64,000 nt of DNA from Sulfopaludibacter sp963835555 (GTDB lineage Bacteria; Acidobacteriota; Terriglobia; Bryobacterales; Bryobacteraceae): NCBI GenBank assembly GCA_963835555.1, contig CAWIGC010000010.1, forward strand, positions 124,001 to 188,000. The letters run 5' to 3'. Each line of letters opens with the position of its first letter. Position 1 is the stretch's first letter. The notes beneath the pieces are model-generated. The model saw only the letters and a list, made by a program, of their open reading frames with translations, was not told where the DNA came from and made no database searches. Position numbers and translations under genes: made by a program. Below are positions 33,160-42,093 of the stretch, one piece after another.

Positions 33160-33333
33160 CTACCGTTCCGGCATCGCGGAGGCGGCTGATTCCAGCGAAC
33201 AGCCCGCATGACCGCAATTGCACGAGAGTTCCATCGTGCCTTTGGCATCATGGCAATACTGGCTGCAATATTTGCTTCCCTCGGCCGCCTGGCAGGTGCA
33301 GGCGGGGTGCTGACACTTCTTGTTATCCGGCAT
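33160..33333 (-). CDS. Metallothionein-like Cys/His-rich small protein
   Basis: On the minus strand, ATG 33333 to TAG 33160 encodes 57 residues with eight Cys and three His in a clear spacing: 'CQHPACTC' (Cys 7, 12, 14), 'KYCSQYCHDA' (Cys 23, 27; His 28) and 'CNCGHAGC' (Cys 38, 40; His 42; Cys 45). This is the pattern of bacterial metallothioneins such as SmtA/BmtA, which hold zinc or cadmium in a four-metal cluster. AGGG precedes the ATG by a few bases. It lies 45 bases downstream of the VOC gene on the same strand, so it may share its transcript. It is shorter than most gene-calling cut-offs. Confidence 0.8.
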   Translation of the reverse strand: MPDNKKCQHPACTCQAAEGSKYCSQYCHDAKGTMELSCNCGHAGCSLESAASAMPER

Positions 33334-33378
33334 ACCGGAACCCTGGCAATTCCACCGCCAATATGCGCGGGGTCACAC

Positions 33379-33870
33379 TCAAGCCGTGTGCGTCTGCTGC
33401 TTCATATTGGCGATAGCTTCTTCCATTCGCTTCTGCATTTCCGCGGGAGCCACATCTTCCTTATGCGTGGCCACCGCCCAGGAATGGCCGAATGGATCTT
33501 TCAGTTTGCCGTACCGGTCTCCCCAGAACATATCGGCAAGCGGCGTATCCACCTGCGCACCGGCTGAAACCGCCTGGTTGAACAGCTTGTCCGCGTCTTC
33601 GACGTACAGCATGATGCCGGCGGTGGTGCCGTGCAGCGTTTGCGGCGATTGATTGCCCATACCTGGCATCTCATCGCCAAGCATGATCATGGAATCGCCG
33701 ATTTTAATTTCCGCATGTCCGATCTTTCCGCCGGGAGCGTCCATCCGCATCGTTTCCTGCGCACCGAACGCGCGCTTGTAGAAGTCGATCGCACCGGCGG
33801 CATCACTGACTGTAAGATAAGGCGTCGCCGAATGGTAACCTTGCGGAACAGGCTTCACTTTCTTTGGCAT
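33379..33870 (-). CDS. VOC/glyoxalase-fold protein (PhnB-like)
   Basis: The 163-residue protein is a vicinal-oxygen-chelate domain of the PhnB subgroup: 'GYHSATPYLTVSDAAGAIDFYKRAFGA', 'KIGHAEIKIGDSMIMLGDE', 'VEDADKLFNQAVSAGA' and 'FWGDRYGKLKDPFGHSWAVATH'. His and Glu at the usual metal positions are present. Family members include glyoxalases, extradiol dioxygenases and resistance proteins; the substrate cannot be told. It is followed by the metallothionein-like gene and divergent from the GT20 gene. Confidence 0.88.
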   Translation of the reverse strand: MPKKVKPVPQGYHSATPYLTVSDAAGAIDFYKRAFGAQETMRMDAPGGKIGHAEIKIGDSMIMLGDEMPGMGNQSPQTLHGTTAGIMLYVEDADKLFNQAVSAGAQVDTPLADMFWGDRYGKLKDPFGHSWAVATHKEDVAPAEMQKRMEEAIANMKQQTHTA

Positions 33871-34110
33871 GTCTGAATCTCCAGATTTGGGAATTACCGA
33901 ACCAGTCTAGCTCCGGCACCGCTGGAATGAAGGTGCGGAATGATCCGCCGGCCAAGCGATGCGTGCCAGTTTTGTCAATTCCCGAAAAGGGCGTGGAACT
34001 GCACAGTGTAATTTCTTCCATTTCGCCGGCCTCGCTTGTCCTTTGATTGCCATAACTCTCCCCCCAAAGGGCCATGCTTGAGATGGCCCACCCCTTGCTA
34101 CTCTCTTCAC

Positions 34111-36416
34111 ATGCGGCTCAGCGTGCGGCTTACTTTTTCCCTCGCGGCGGGCGTGGCATTGGTGTCGGTGGGCCTGGCCATTTACCAGGCGGATACCGTG
34201 CGGCGCAATCTGCGGCGCGAACTGGATCGCCGGGCGCTGGTAGTGGCGGAGAGCCTGGAAAAGTCAGTCGCGCCTCTGGTTGAAACCGATTCGGTGCGTA
34301 CCCTGGAGGCGCTGCTGCCGCAATTCCAGCATCATGAGCGGCTCACGGCCATCGTCATTTATGACACGCAAGGCAAGCTGCTGGCCGCCACTCCCAATTT
34401 CGCCCTAACGGATGTTCCGCCTGGCCGCGCCTTGAGTCTTGCCCGGCAACCTTCGGGAAGCAACGGAGAGTTTCTGCGACTGAGCGGCCGGCCGATGCAC
34501 CTGGTGGCGACTCCGGTTATGGGCATCGCCGGACCTGCCGGGACGCTGGCGATCCTGCACGATGCGGGATACATCGATGCGCAGGTGATGGGGTTGTGGC
34601 GGCGTGCGCTGGCCGGAGTGGCGGCGCAAACGCTGATGATTGTGTGCGCCACGCTGCTGATTCTGCGCTGGACTCTGCGGAATCCCTTGCGCCGGCTGGA
34701 AAAGTGGCTGGGCGATTTGCGGCGAGGCGCGGTATCGGAGGTCCCCGAGTTAGCCGGGGAAGCCGCCTTCGAGCCCCTGAAACGCGAGGCCAGGCGCCTG
34801 GCCACTACCCTGACCGCCGCGCGCGCCGCGGCAGAGGAGGAAGCGCGCCTGCGCGACGCGGGGGAATCGCTTTGGACCGAGGAGCGGCTGCGGGCGTTCA
34901 TCCAATCCAGATTGCAGGGCAGCCGCCTGTTCGTGGTCTCGAACCGCGAGCCTTACGAGCATGTCCGGCGCGGCGCGGAGATCCAGTGCTCGGTTCCGGC
35001 GAGCGGCCTGGTCACGGCGCTGGAACCGATTCTGCGCGCCTCCGACGGCACCTGGATCGCGCAAGGCACCGGCAATGCCGACCGCGAAACCGTAGACCGC
35101 CACGACCACGTGGGCGTGCCGCCCGAGCACCCGCAATACACGCTGCGGCGCGTCTGGGTGACGGCCGAGGAAGAAAAGGGATTCTATTTCGGATTCGCCA
35201 ACGAAGGCCTCTGGCCGCTCTGCCATATCGCGCACACGCGGCCGGTTTTCCGTGCGCAGGACTGGGAGTGTTACCGCGCCGTCAACCAGCGCTTCGCCGA
35301 TGCTCTGCTGGAAGAGATCTCCGGCGAGGAAAAGCCGATCGTTCTGGTGCAGGACTACCATTTCGCGCTGCTGCCGAGAATGATCAAAGCCATGCGTCCG
35401 GACGCGCGCGTGGCGATCTTCTGGCATATTCCGTGGCCGAATCCCGAGGCGTTCGGCATCTGCCCGTGGCAGGACGAACTGCTCGATGGACTGCTGGGCG
35501 CGGACCTGGTCGGGCTTTCACGTGCAGGCACACTGCAACAATTTTCTGGACACCGTGGATCGTCTGCTGGAATCGCGCATCGATCGCGAGCGCTTCGCGG
35601 TGAACCGCGCCGGCCAGTTCACATACGTGCGGCCGTTCCCCATCAGCGTGCCCTTCACAACAAGCGCTTCCGGCGTGGACCCCGCCGGCGGATCGGTCTA
35701 CCTGGAACGCGCGGAGCTTCTGCGCAACTGCGGAGTGGAGGCTTCCATGATGGGTATTGGGGTGGACCGCATCGACTATACCAAGGGAATCCCGGAGCGC
35801 TTCCGCGCGCTGGAACGGCTTTTCGAGCGGTATCCGGTGTACGCCGGGCAGTTCACGTTTGTCCAGATCGGCGCGCCCAGCCGGACGCATATCCGCCGCT
35901 ATCAGGACCTGATCGACGAAGTGACCGCAGGAAGCCGAACGCATCAATCACCGTTTCCGCACCAACGGATGGAAGCCCATCGTGTTGCTGCCGCAGCACC
36001 ACAGCCACGCGCAGATTCAGCGCTACTACCGGGCCGCCGACGTGTGCCTGGTGACCTCGCTGCACGACGGCATGAACCTGGTGGCCAAGGAGTATGTGGC
36101 GGCGCGCAACGACGAGCAGGGAGTGTTGGTTCTGAGCCGCTTCGCCGGCGCCAGCCAGGAACTGTCGGACGCGCTGCTGATAAATCCCTACGACACCGAA
36201 GGCCTGGCGGACGCCATTCACCGCGCGCTGAGCATGGCTCCGGAAGAGCGCCGCGCCCGGATGACTCGCATGCGGACTTACGTCCGCGAACATAACATCT
36301 ATCGCTGGGCCGGCAGCCTGATCGCGGAACTGGCGGCGATCCGGGTGAATACCGAAACGGTCCGCGCCGACAGACCGCCCAAGCCGGACTTAGCCATCTT
36401 TGGCGCCCGGATGTAG
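34111..36416 (+). CDS. Membrane-anchored GT20 synthase (trehalose-phosphate-synthase-like) with sensor-like N-terminus, two frameshifts
   Basis: The reading starts at ATG 34111 with a membrane helix (residues ~7-25), a ~140-residue periplasmic domain, a second helix (~168-187) and a HAMP-like segment to ~240. It then enters a GT20 domain: 'LFVVSNREPYEH', 'PASGLVTALEPIL', 'VLVQDYHFALLP', 'FWHIPWPNPEAFGICPW', 'GIGVDRIDYTKGIPERF' and 'TSLHDGMNLVAKEYVAA'. One extra base near 35512-35514 and another near 35929 break the frame, and each is easily restored. The subfamily may make trehalose 6-phosphate or a related glycosyl phosphate; 'HIPWPN' differs from the classic OtsA 'HIPFPSS'. The architecture joins a receptor-like front to an enzyme. 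Confidence 0.78.
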
Positions 36417-36522
36417 CGCCGCCGTACCGCCGCAGCACTCTGAAAACAGGAATATGGAACGCCGGATGCTTGGTAAGGTCCAGCGTCACTCAGCAACGTT
36501 CTGCATCGAGAGGAAGATCATT

Positions 36523-36686
36523 ATGCGTAGAAGCGTTACCTTAATTGCGCTGTTGACCGTATTCTCAGTGCTGATGTTCGCCAAGTCTTTCCAAGGCAGA
36601 CTGATCGGCGCTACTGTGACGGCCAGGTCAGCGGCTCAGTGGGGGCCGATAATACCTTGAAAGTAGATACGATAACCGTTCGGTAA
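36523..36686 (+). pseudogene. Truncated paralogue of the small secreted protein at 36752
   Basis: A signal peptide (MRRSVTLIALLTVFSVLMF) and 'SFQGRLIGA' match the start of the next gene (LVLMTLLSVCVFADTWDGSLIDA). After a frame change the sequence continues 'YCDGQVSGSVGADNTLKVDTITVR', which matches that gene's end ('GTLDSSDFVQVDSVSIR'). About 60 middle codons are missing. It is a decayed tandem paralogue: an internal deletion plus a shift. Confidence 0.65.
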
Positions 36687-36751
36687 ATTCCCCATACAGA
36701 AGTTACTCAGTGTGGCATACCAGGTGCACCGGTAGAGCCAGGAGAACCACT

Positions 36752-37096
36752 ATGCGAACCGGCATTTTCCTGCTCGTGCTTATGACGTTACTCTCTGTCT
36801 GTGTATTTGCCGACACCTGGGACGGCAGCCTGATCGACGCACACTGTTATGACCAGCAAAAGCGAATCAGCACGTGTTATCCGACGAATTCCACGGTTTC
36901 TTATGCGCTGGTCATCGAACGCCGCGTCTTCAAACTGGACGCAGCCGGAAACACCAAGGTCGCCGAGGCCCTGAAACAGCGCGCCGACAGATCCACCAAC
37001 CCTGACATGACGCCGAATGCCCGCATGATGGCGACCATTACGGGCACCCTGGACAGCAGCGACTTCGTGCAGGTCGATAGCGTCAGTATTCGATAA
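36752..37096 (+). CDS. Small secreted protein of unknown function
   Basis: The 114-residue protein starts at ATG 36752 behind a good ribosome site (AGGAGA at about 36740). It has a signal peptide (MRTGIFLLVLMTLLSVCVFA) and a compact mature part with two Cys ('DAHCYDQQKRISTCYP'), then 'VFKLDAAGNTKVAEALKQ' and 'VTGTLDSSDFVQVDSVSIR'-like ending (MATITGTLD). No known domain was recognised beyond resemblance to small 'DWDGSLID' secreted proteins common in acidobacteria. A broken paralogue precedes it. Confidence 0.75.
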   Translation: MRTGIFLLVLMTLLSVCVFADTWDGSLIDAHCYDQQKRISTCYPTNSTVSYALVIERRVFKLDAAGNTKVAEALKQRADRSTNPDMTPNARMMATITGTLDSSDFVQVDSVSIR

Positions 37097-37103
37097 AACG
37101 GGC

Positions 37104-39488
37104 CTAATCCCCGACCGGTGGGGCTCCGCGTCCGCCACCGGCCGGGGCCGAGAGCTTATAGTTAGGCGGAGGCTCCGCGCCGTATAAGTAGCGTACGAAA
37201 TAGTCCCAGCGCCGACGGGTCATATAGTTAGCCGCCGCGCCATAACCGTGGGCCGCGTTGGGGAACATAATCAGGTCAAAATCCTTGTTGGCCTTGATTA
37301 ATTCGTTTACTACCAGGAGTGTGTTGTACGGCGGCACATTGTTATCCATGGTGCCGTGCGCCAGCAGCAGGTGGCCTTTCAGATTTTTGGCCTGCAACTG
37401 ATTGGCCTGGCTATCGTAATTGTCGCCGGAACTGCCAGGCTTATCCTGGAGCAATCCCTGCCACTTTTCGCCCCAGTCATCCTCGTATTCGCGATTGTCG
37501 TGATTGCCGGACTCGCTGATCCCCACTTTGAAAAAGTCGGGGTACCGGAACATGGCATCGGCGGTCGCATAGCCGCCGCCGGAGTGGCCGTAAATGCCGG
37601 TGCGATCCAGGTCGATCCACGGATACCGCTGCGCCAGTTGCCGCATCGCCGCCACCTGGTCGGGGAGTGTGTTATCGCCCATGTCGCCGTAATAAGCCTC
37701 GTGGAATTTCTTGGAGCGCCAGGGAGTTCCCATGCCGTCGATTTCAACCACGATGAATCCCAGTTCCGCCAGGGCATCGCAATCCCCGCGCGCCGGTGAA
37801 AAGCTTCGCGAGCCCACGCTGCCGGTCTGCGGTCCGGGGTAGATGTGATTGATGATGGGATACTTTTTGTTCGGGTCCAGGTTCGAAGGCTTGAACATCA
37901 GCCCATAGATATCGGTTACCCCGTCGCGCGCTTTCACGGTGAACGGCATAGGCGGCTTCCACCCGGTAGCCAGCAGCTTCGAGATATCCGCCTTTTCCAG
38001 GTTCACTACAAGTTTGCCGTTGCTATCGCGCAGAACGGCCACCGGGGGGACATCGGGCGTGGAATAACTATCTACGAAGTAATCGCCGTCCGGCGAGAGG
38101 GTCACGTCGTGATTGGCGTCTTCGGGAGTGAGCAGCGCGTAATTCCTGCCGTCGAATCCGATCTTGTAGAAGTGGCTGAAATAGGGATCGCGGCCCTTCT
38201 CGCGGCCGACCGCCAGAAAGTAGATCATGCGATTCTTTTCGTCCACACGGAGAACGCGCGTGACGTTGCCCTCGCCGGTGGTGATCTGATTCTTCAGCTT
38301 CCCTGTGCCCAGGTCGTATAGATAGAGCTGGCCCCAGTTATCGCGCTCGCTGAACCAGATCACTTCGTTGGAGGCCGGCAGGTAGTGCCAGTTGATGCGG
38401 CCGTTGCCGGATTCGAAGAAGGTCGCCACCTTCTCTTCCATCACGTCGCGCACCGCGCCGGTGGCGGCATCGGCCAGCTTGAGCTGTTCCACTTTGTGAT
38501 CGCGCGAAGTGGAAACGAAGGCCAGGTGCGCACCATCGGGAGACCATTGGACGTCCAATTCGCCGCCGCAGGCGATATCGTCGCACAGGGTGGAGCGGTG
38601 CTGGTCGGGCGGCATCTGCAGCCGGATCACTTTGGCCGCGTCCACGTCGATGATGACCCGCTGGATCATGGTGACGGTGTGATCGCCGGGCAGCGGGTAT
38701 TTCCAGGCGCGCAGGGTCGGGTGGCCCACCTTGGTTTCCACCAGGTACATTTCACCGACGCCGCGCTGGTCCTGCTGATACGTCGCGATTTTGCGCGAAT
38801 CGGGCGACCATACCACGATCGGGCGATCGCTGCTGGTCCACCCGGCGTTGTCGGTGGCGTAGCCGAAATCCTTCACTCCGTCCGTAGTCAGTTGCGTCTC
38901 TTTGCCGGTGGCGATATCGCGCACCCAGAGATTGTTCTCGCGAATCAGGACGGCGCGTTTCTTATCGGGCGAGAGCGACTCGTTGCGCCCTCCCGCAGCG
39001 CCTCCGCCGCGCCCGCCGCGGCCTCCACGCCCACCGCCGCCCGCGGACGCCGTGGCCGCGCCGATATCGCCGCACTTATCGCCCGCTGTGTCGCATCGAT
39101 AACGACGCCCGCTGTAATTGAAGCTGACCGAGAGCCCGTCCGGGGTCACGTCGATTTCCTGAAACGGCAGGCGCGATGCGCTGATGGCCGCACCCGATGC
39201 CGCGCCCAGCGCCGAAGCCAGTTTGGCATGATCGAAGGCCGGCTGTCGCGTGCCCTTCGCCGGATCGACCAGGATGAATTCACTGCCATCGGCGGAAGTA
39301 TTGCGGTAATAGAAGCGCTCTCCGGAGATCCACGACGGACGCACGCCGCTGTGGAACACCAGCGGAGTCGTATTGTAAGTCATGAACTTCTCCGCCCGGG
39401 CGTAATCGGCGGCGGTGAACCGGGTCTGCGCCGCGGCAGGCAGACCCGCCAGCACGACACAGAGGGACAGAAAGGATTTCAGGTGCAT
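37104..39488 (-). CDS. Secreted S9 prolyl peptidase (dipeptidyl peptidase IV-like)
   Basis: The 794-residue protein has a signal peptide (MHLKSFLSLCVVLAGLPAAAQ), a beta-propeller (~40-540) and a C-terminal hydrolase domain with GHSGGG (Ser, 'IYGHSGGGYATADAM'), Asp in 'HGTMDNNVP' and His in 'FPNAAHGYG'. It should cleave dipeptides after Pro or Ala outside the cytoplasm. At about residues 150-172 lies a Gly/Arg-rich insert (GGGGRGGRGGRGGGAAGG) and the end is 'GGGRGAPP', much like the inserts of the M28 peptidase at 13501. It is convergent with the small secreted gene. Confidence 0.92.
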   Translation of the reverse strand: MHLKSFLSLCVVLAGLPAAAQTRFTAADYARAEKFMTYNTTPLVFHSGVRPSWISGERFYYRNTSADGSEFILVDPAKGTRQPAFDHAKLASALGAASGAAISASRLPFQEIDVTPDGLSVSFNYSGRRYRCDTAGDKCGDIGAATASAGGGGRGGRGGRGGGAAGGRNESLSPDKKRAVLIRENNLWVRDIATGKETQLTTDGVKDFGYATDNAGWTSSDRPIVVWSPDSRKIATYQQDQRGVGEMYLVETKVGHPTLRAWKYPLPGDHTVTMIQRVIIDVDAAKVIRLQMPPDQHRSTLCDDIACGGELDVQWSPDGAHLAFVSTSRDHKVEQLKLADAATGAVRDVMEEKVATFFESGNGRINWHYLPASNEVIWFSERDNWGQLYLYDLGTGKLKNQITTGEGNVTRVLRVDEKNRMIYFLAVGREKGRDPYFSHFYKIGFDGRNYALLTPEDANHDVTLSPDGDYFVDSYSTPDVPPVAVLRDSNGKLVVNLEKADISKLLATGWKPPMPFTVKARDGVTDIYGLMFKPSNLDPNKKYPIINHIYPGPQTGSVGSRSFSPARGDCDALAELGFIVVEIDGMGTPWRSKKFHEAYYGDMGDNTLPDQVAAMRQLAQRYPWIDLDRTGIYGHSGGGYATADAMFRYPDFFKVGISESGNHDNREYEDDWGEKWQGLLQDKPGSSGDNYDSQANQLQAKNLKGHLLLAHGTMDNNVPPYNTLLVVNELIKANKDFDLIMFPNAAHGYGAAANYMTRRRWDYFVRYLYGAEPPPNYKLSAPAGGGRGAPPVGD

Positions 39489-39565
39489 TAGGCCGGATAA
39501 TCACACTAATGCAGGGATGAAGTCAAGCGGAGCAGCGTCCGCCGCTGGAGTTATACTCATGGGCG

Positions 39566-40288
39566 ATGAGGGCATTCACCCTGGCTTTGACCATGCTGGC
39601 AATAGCGGCCATCGGCGCTCAGGGGCAGACGGCTCCCGCGTTTGAAGTAGCTTCGGTGAAGGTGGCGCCGCCGCGCACGGGCACGGCCAGGTACACCGCC
39701 ATGGACAGCGACCCGGCCATGGTGCGGTATTCCAACATTACTCTCAAGATCCTGATCGCCATCGCGTACCAGTTCGATAGCCGGCTGGTGATGGGCGGCC
39801 TGCCGTGGCTGGACAGCGACAAGTACGAGTGGTCGCGAAGATACCGCCCGGCGACTCCGAAGGACCAGGTTCCGGCGATGCTTCAGACGCTGCTGGCGGA
39901 GCGTTTCAAACTGGCCTTTCACCGCGAATCGAAAGAACAGCGCGCCTACTTCCTGGTGGTGGGAAAGAACGGGCCCAGGTTGAAGCCGGCGCGGGAAGAG
40001 GGCGGCCAGAATCAGATCATACCGGGCGGCATCATGGGCCATGCCATGACCATGGGAGTGCTTGCCGGGTCGGTGGCCCGCGTAGTGGGATACCAGGTGG
40101 TGGATAAGACCGGACTGCCGGGAGCGTTCGATATCGACCTGAGGTTCACGCCGGAGAACAGCAAGGAGCCCGGCCCCGACATTCTCACCTGTATTCAGGA
40201 GCAGCTTGGATTGAAGCTGGAGCCCGGGAGGGCGCCCGTAGAGACGTTAGTGGTGGATCGCGCGGAGCGGATTCCGACGGAGAACTGA
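39566..40288 (+). CDS. TIGR03435-family acidobacterial protein
   Basis: The 240-residue protein has a signal peptide (MRAFTLALTMLAIAAIGAQGQ) and then 'PAFEVASVKVAPP', 'ITLKILIAIAYQ', 'MLQTLLAERFKLAFHRESKEQRAYFLVVGKNGPRLK', 'VVDKTGLPGAFDIDLRFTP' and the terminal 'VVDRAERIPTEN'. This is the TIGR03435 family, found in many copies in Solibacter-like genomes; members are secreted and their function is unknown. A fragmented second copy is at 57515-58455. It is divergent from the S9 peptidase. Confidence 0.92.
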   Translation: MRAFTLALTMLAIAAIGAQGQTAPAFEVASVKVAPPRTGTARYTAMDSDPAMVRYSNITLKILIAIAYQFDSRLVMGGLPWLDSDKYEWSRRYRPATPKDQVPAMLQTLLAERFKLAFHRESKEQRAYFLVVGKNGPRLKPAREEGGQNQIIPGGIMGHAMTMGVLAGSVARVVGYQVVDKTGLPGAFDIDLRFTPENSKEPGPDILTCIQEQLGLKLEPGRAPVETLVVDRAERIPTEN

Positions 40289-40299
40289 GGAGGGTCGCT

Positions 40300-40345
40300 T
40301 CACCACGAAGCCACGGAGGACACGAAGGAAGCACGGAGCTTTAAG
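40300..40345. repeat. Left half of hairpin repeat R
   Basis: TTCACCACGAAGCCACGGAG followed by GACACGAAGG and a second CACGGAG is the left arm of repeat R (copies at 8750-9397). The right arm is missing, so it no longer folds as the long hairpin. It lies between convergent genes. Confidence 0.7.
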
Positions 40346-40395
40346 CCACGAACGACGTTGGTGGTGGAATGAGGTGGGAAACCTCGCAGCCGAAA

Positions 40396-40453
40396 GGGGG
40401 TTGGGGATGGGGGTTGGGGATGGGGAATGGAGGCCCTTCGGGCCGGCCTTTTT
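40396..40453 (+). terminator. G-tract repeat joined to a hairpin terminator, copy 1
   Basis: Runs of four or five G separated by TT, AT and TTG (40396-40425) could form a G-quadruplex. They are followed by GGCCC-TTC-GGGCC (40432-40444) and TTTTT (40449-40453), a compact intrinsic terminator for transcripts from the left. A close relative is at 47407-47465. Confidence 0.65.
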
Positions 40454-40526
40454 CCCGAGCCTGGCACGCTGGCGAGGAAGCGACAGTTTGCGGGTGGGTT
40501 TCTGCGAAGAAATGATTAGACCGGAC

Positions 40527-40559
40527 GGGGACAGACGAGCTTTGGAATCGTCTGTCCCC
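40527..40559. terminator. Terminator hairpin downstream of glnA
   Basis: GGGGACAGACGA (40527-40538) pairs perfectly with TCGTCTGTCCCC (40548-40559) around a nine-base loop. It lies 12 bases beyond the stop of the glutamine synthetase gene and could stop transcription from either side. Confidence 0.7.
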
Positions 40560-40570
40560 TTTCCCGATGT

Positions 40571-42019
40571 TTAGAATTCGTTCCAGAGGAACTGATTGTA
40601 GACTTCGTGGTGATACTGCACTTCCGGGGTCTTGACGAACGTGCCCAAAAGGCGGGGGCAGCGGTCGGCGGATGCCTGCTTCAAATCGGCGTAGCGGCCC
40701 TTCACGTCCTCGCCCAGCAGCGTGGTGGTCCACTCGGAACTCCGGAAATTGGCCATGGCATCGTAAATATTATCGGGCAGGTAGCGTTCGGCCTGGCGGA
40801 TGTTCTTGATCTTGGCGATCTCGCCTTCCACACCCGTCTTGAATACCGCGAGCATCACCAGGTACGGATTGGCGTCGGGCGCCACGGAACGAACTTCGAC
40901 CCGCGCGCTGCGCTCGTTGCCGATGGGAATGCGGATCATCGAGCCGCGATCCACCGCCGACGCTTTGATCTGGTTCGGCGCCTCGAAGTGCGGATCCAAC
41001 CGGCGATAGGCGTTGACGCTGGGGTTGAGCAACAGGCAGAGGTCGTTGCCGGCGGTCAGGACGCGGTCCACGAACTGCCAGGCGAATTTGCTCATCTTTT
41101 CTTCGCCCTTGGGATCCCAGAACAGGTTCTTGCCGTTCTTGCTGATGGAGACGTTGGTGTGCATGCCGCTGCCGTTGACGCCCACCACGGGCTTGGGCAG
41201 AAAGCTGGCCGTGAGGCCCATGCGATTGGCCACCTGCCGGCAGATCAGCTTGTACAACTGGATATGATCGGCGGCCGCGACCACTTCGGCATAGCTGTAA
41301 TTGATCTCGAACTGCGAGGGCGCCACTTCCGGATGGTCCTTTTCGTTCTGGAAGCCCATGGCGCGCTGCACTTCCGCGGTGGTATCGATAAAGAGCCGCA
41401 GCGGATCGCCCGGCAGCGAGTGATAGTAGCCGCCCTTGTTTACGTATTCGAACTTCTGCGTCTCGTGGTACCGGCGCTCGGCATCGGCGCCATTGAACAG
41501 GAAGCCTTCGATTTCGTTGGCGGCGTTGAGGGTATAGCCGCTCTTCTCAAAGAGGCCATTGGCGAAGCCCTTGAGCACGCCGCGAATGTCCGCGGTATAC
41601 GGACTGCCGTCCTTGTCGATCACTTCCCCGAAGATCAGCACCTTGCCGGGGCCGAACACATCGGCGGGAGCCCAGTAGAAGGCACTCCAGTCCATGTGCA
41701 GGCGCAGATCGCTCTCGCGCTGCGCGGTGAATCCGCGAATGGACGATCCATCGAAGGTGAGATTGTCCCAGCTCTTGACCAGAAACTTCTTGTCGTAATC
41801 GAGCATGTGCAGACGGCCTTCCAGGTCGCTGAACATCACCGTGACGGCTTTAATGCGCTTCTCGTCCACCAAATATTTGATGCGCTGTTCCTGGACGACA
41901 TCCATGGGAACGCGGTTGAGCCGCTGTTGCTTCGCTTCCAGGTTCAGGTCTTCGAGCTCGGCGTAAGAAAGGCGTAGAAAATCTTGCAGATCGTTCAAAA
42001 AATCCTCCTGGTTGAACAT
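40571..42019 (-). CDS. glnA: Glutamine synthetase
   Basis: The 482-residue protein is a glutamine synthetase, making glutamine from glutamate, ammonia and ATP. Motifs include 'LTFDGSSIRGF', 'EIEGFLFNG', 'APSQFEINYSYAEVV' (metal ligands), 'VNGSGMHTNVSI', 'LNPSVNAYRRL' and 'GNERSARVEVRSVAPDANPYL'. The N-terminal ~60 residues ('QEDFLNDLQDFLRLSYAELEDLN') are longer than in standard GSI and the spacing near 'NIYDAM' differs from the E. coli adenylylation loop, so control by adenylylation is doubtful. It starts at ATG 42019 after GGAG and is divergent from nothing close; PAP2 follows on the same strand further upstream. Confidence 0.92.
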   Translation of the reverse strand: MFNQEDFLNDLQDFLRLSYAELEDLNLEAKQQRLNRVPMDVVQEQRIKYLVDEKRIKAVTVMFSDLEGRLHMLDYDKKFLVKSWDNLTFDGSSIRGFTAQRESDLRLHMDWSAFYWAPADVFGPGKVLIFGEVIDKDGSPYTADIRGVLKGFANGLFEKSGYTLNAANEIEGFLFNGADAERRYHETQKFEYVNKGGYYHSLPGDPLRLFIDTTAEVQRAMGFQNEKDHPEVAPSQFEINYSYAEVVAAADHIQLYKLICRQVANRMGLTASFLPKPVVGVNGSGMHTNVSISKNGKNLFWDPKGEEKMSKFAWQFVDRVLTAGNDLCLLLNPSVNAYRRLDPHFEAPNQIKASAVDRGSMIRIPIGNERSARVEVRSVAPDANPYLVMLAVFKTGVEGEIAKIKNIRQAERYLPDNIYDAMANFRSSEWTTTLLGEDVKGRYADLKQASADRCPRLLGTFVKTPEVQYHHEVYNQFLWNEF

Positions 42020-42093
42020 TTAATTCTCCGCGACCGGACGGATGCAAGGCAATGGTTTCCCGATAGATTGTGTTTATGGGCGCAATCAGGAAA

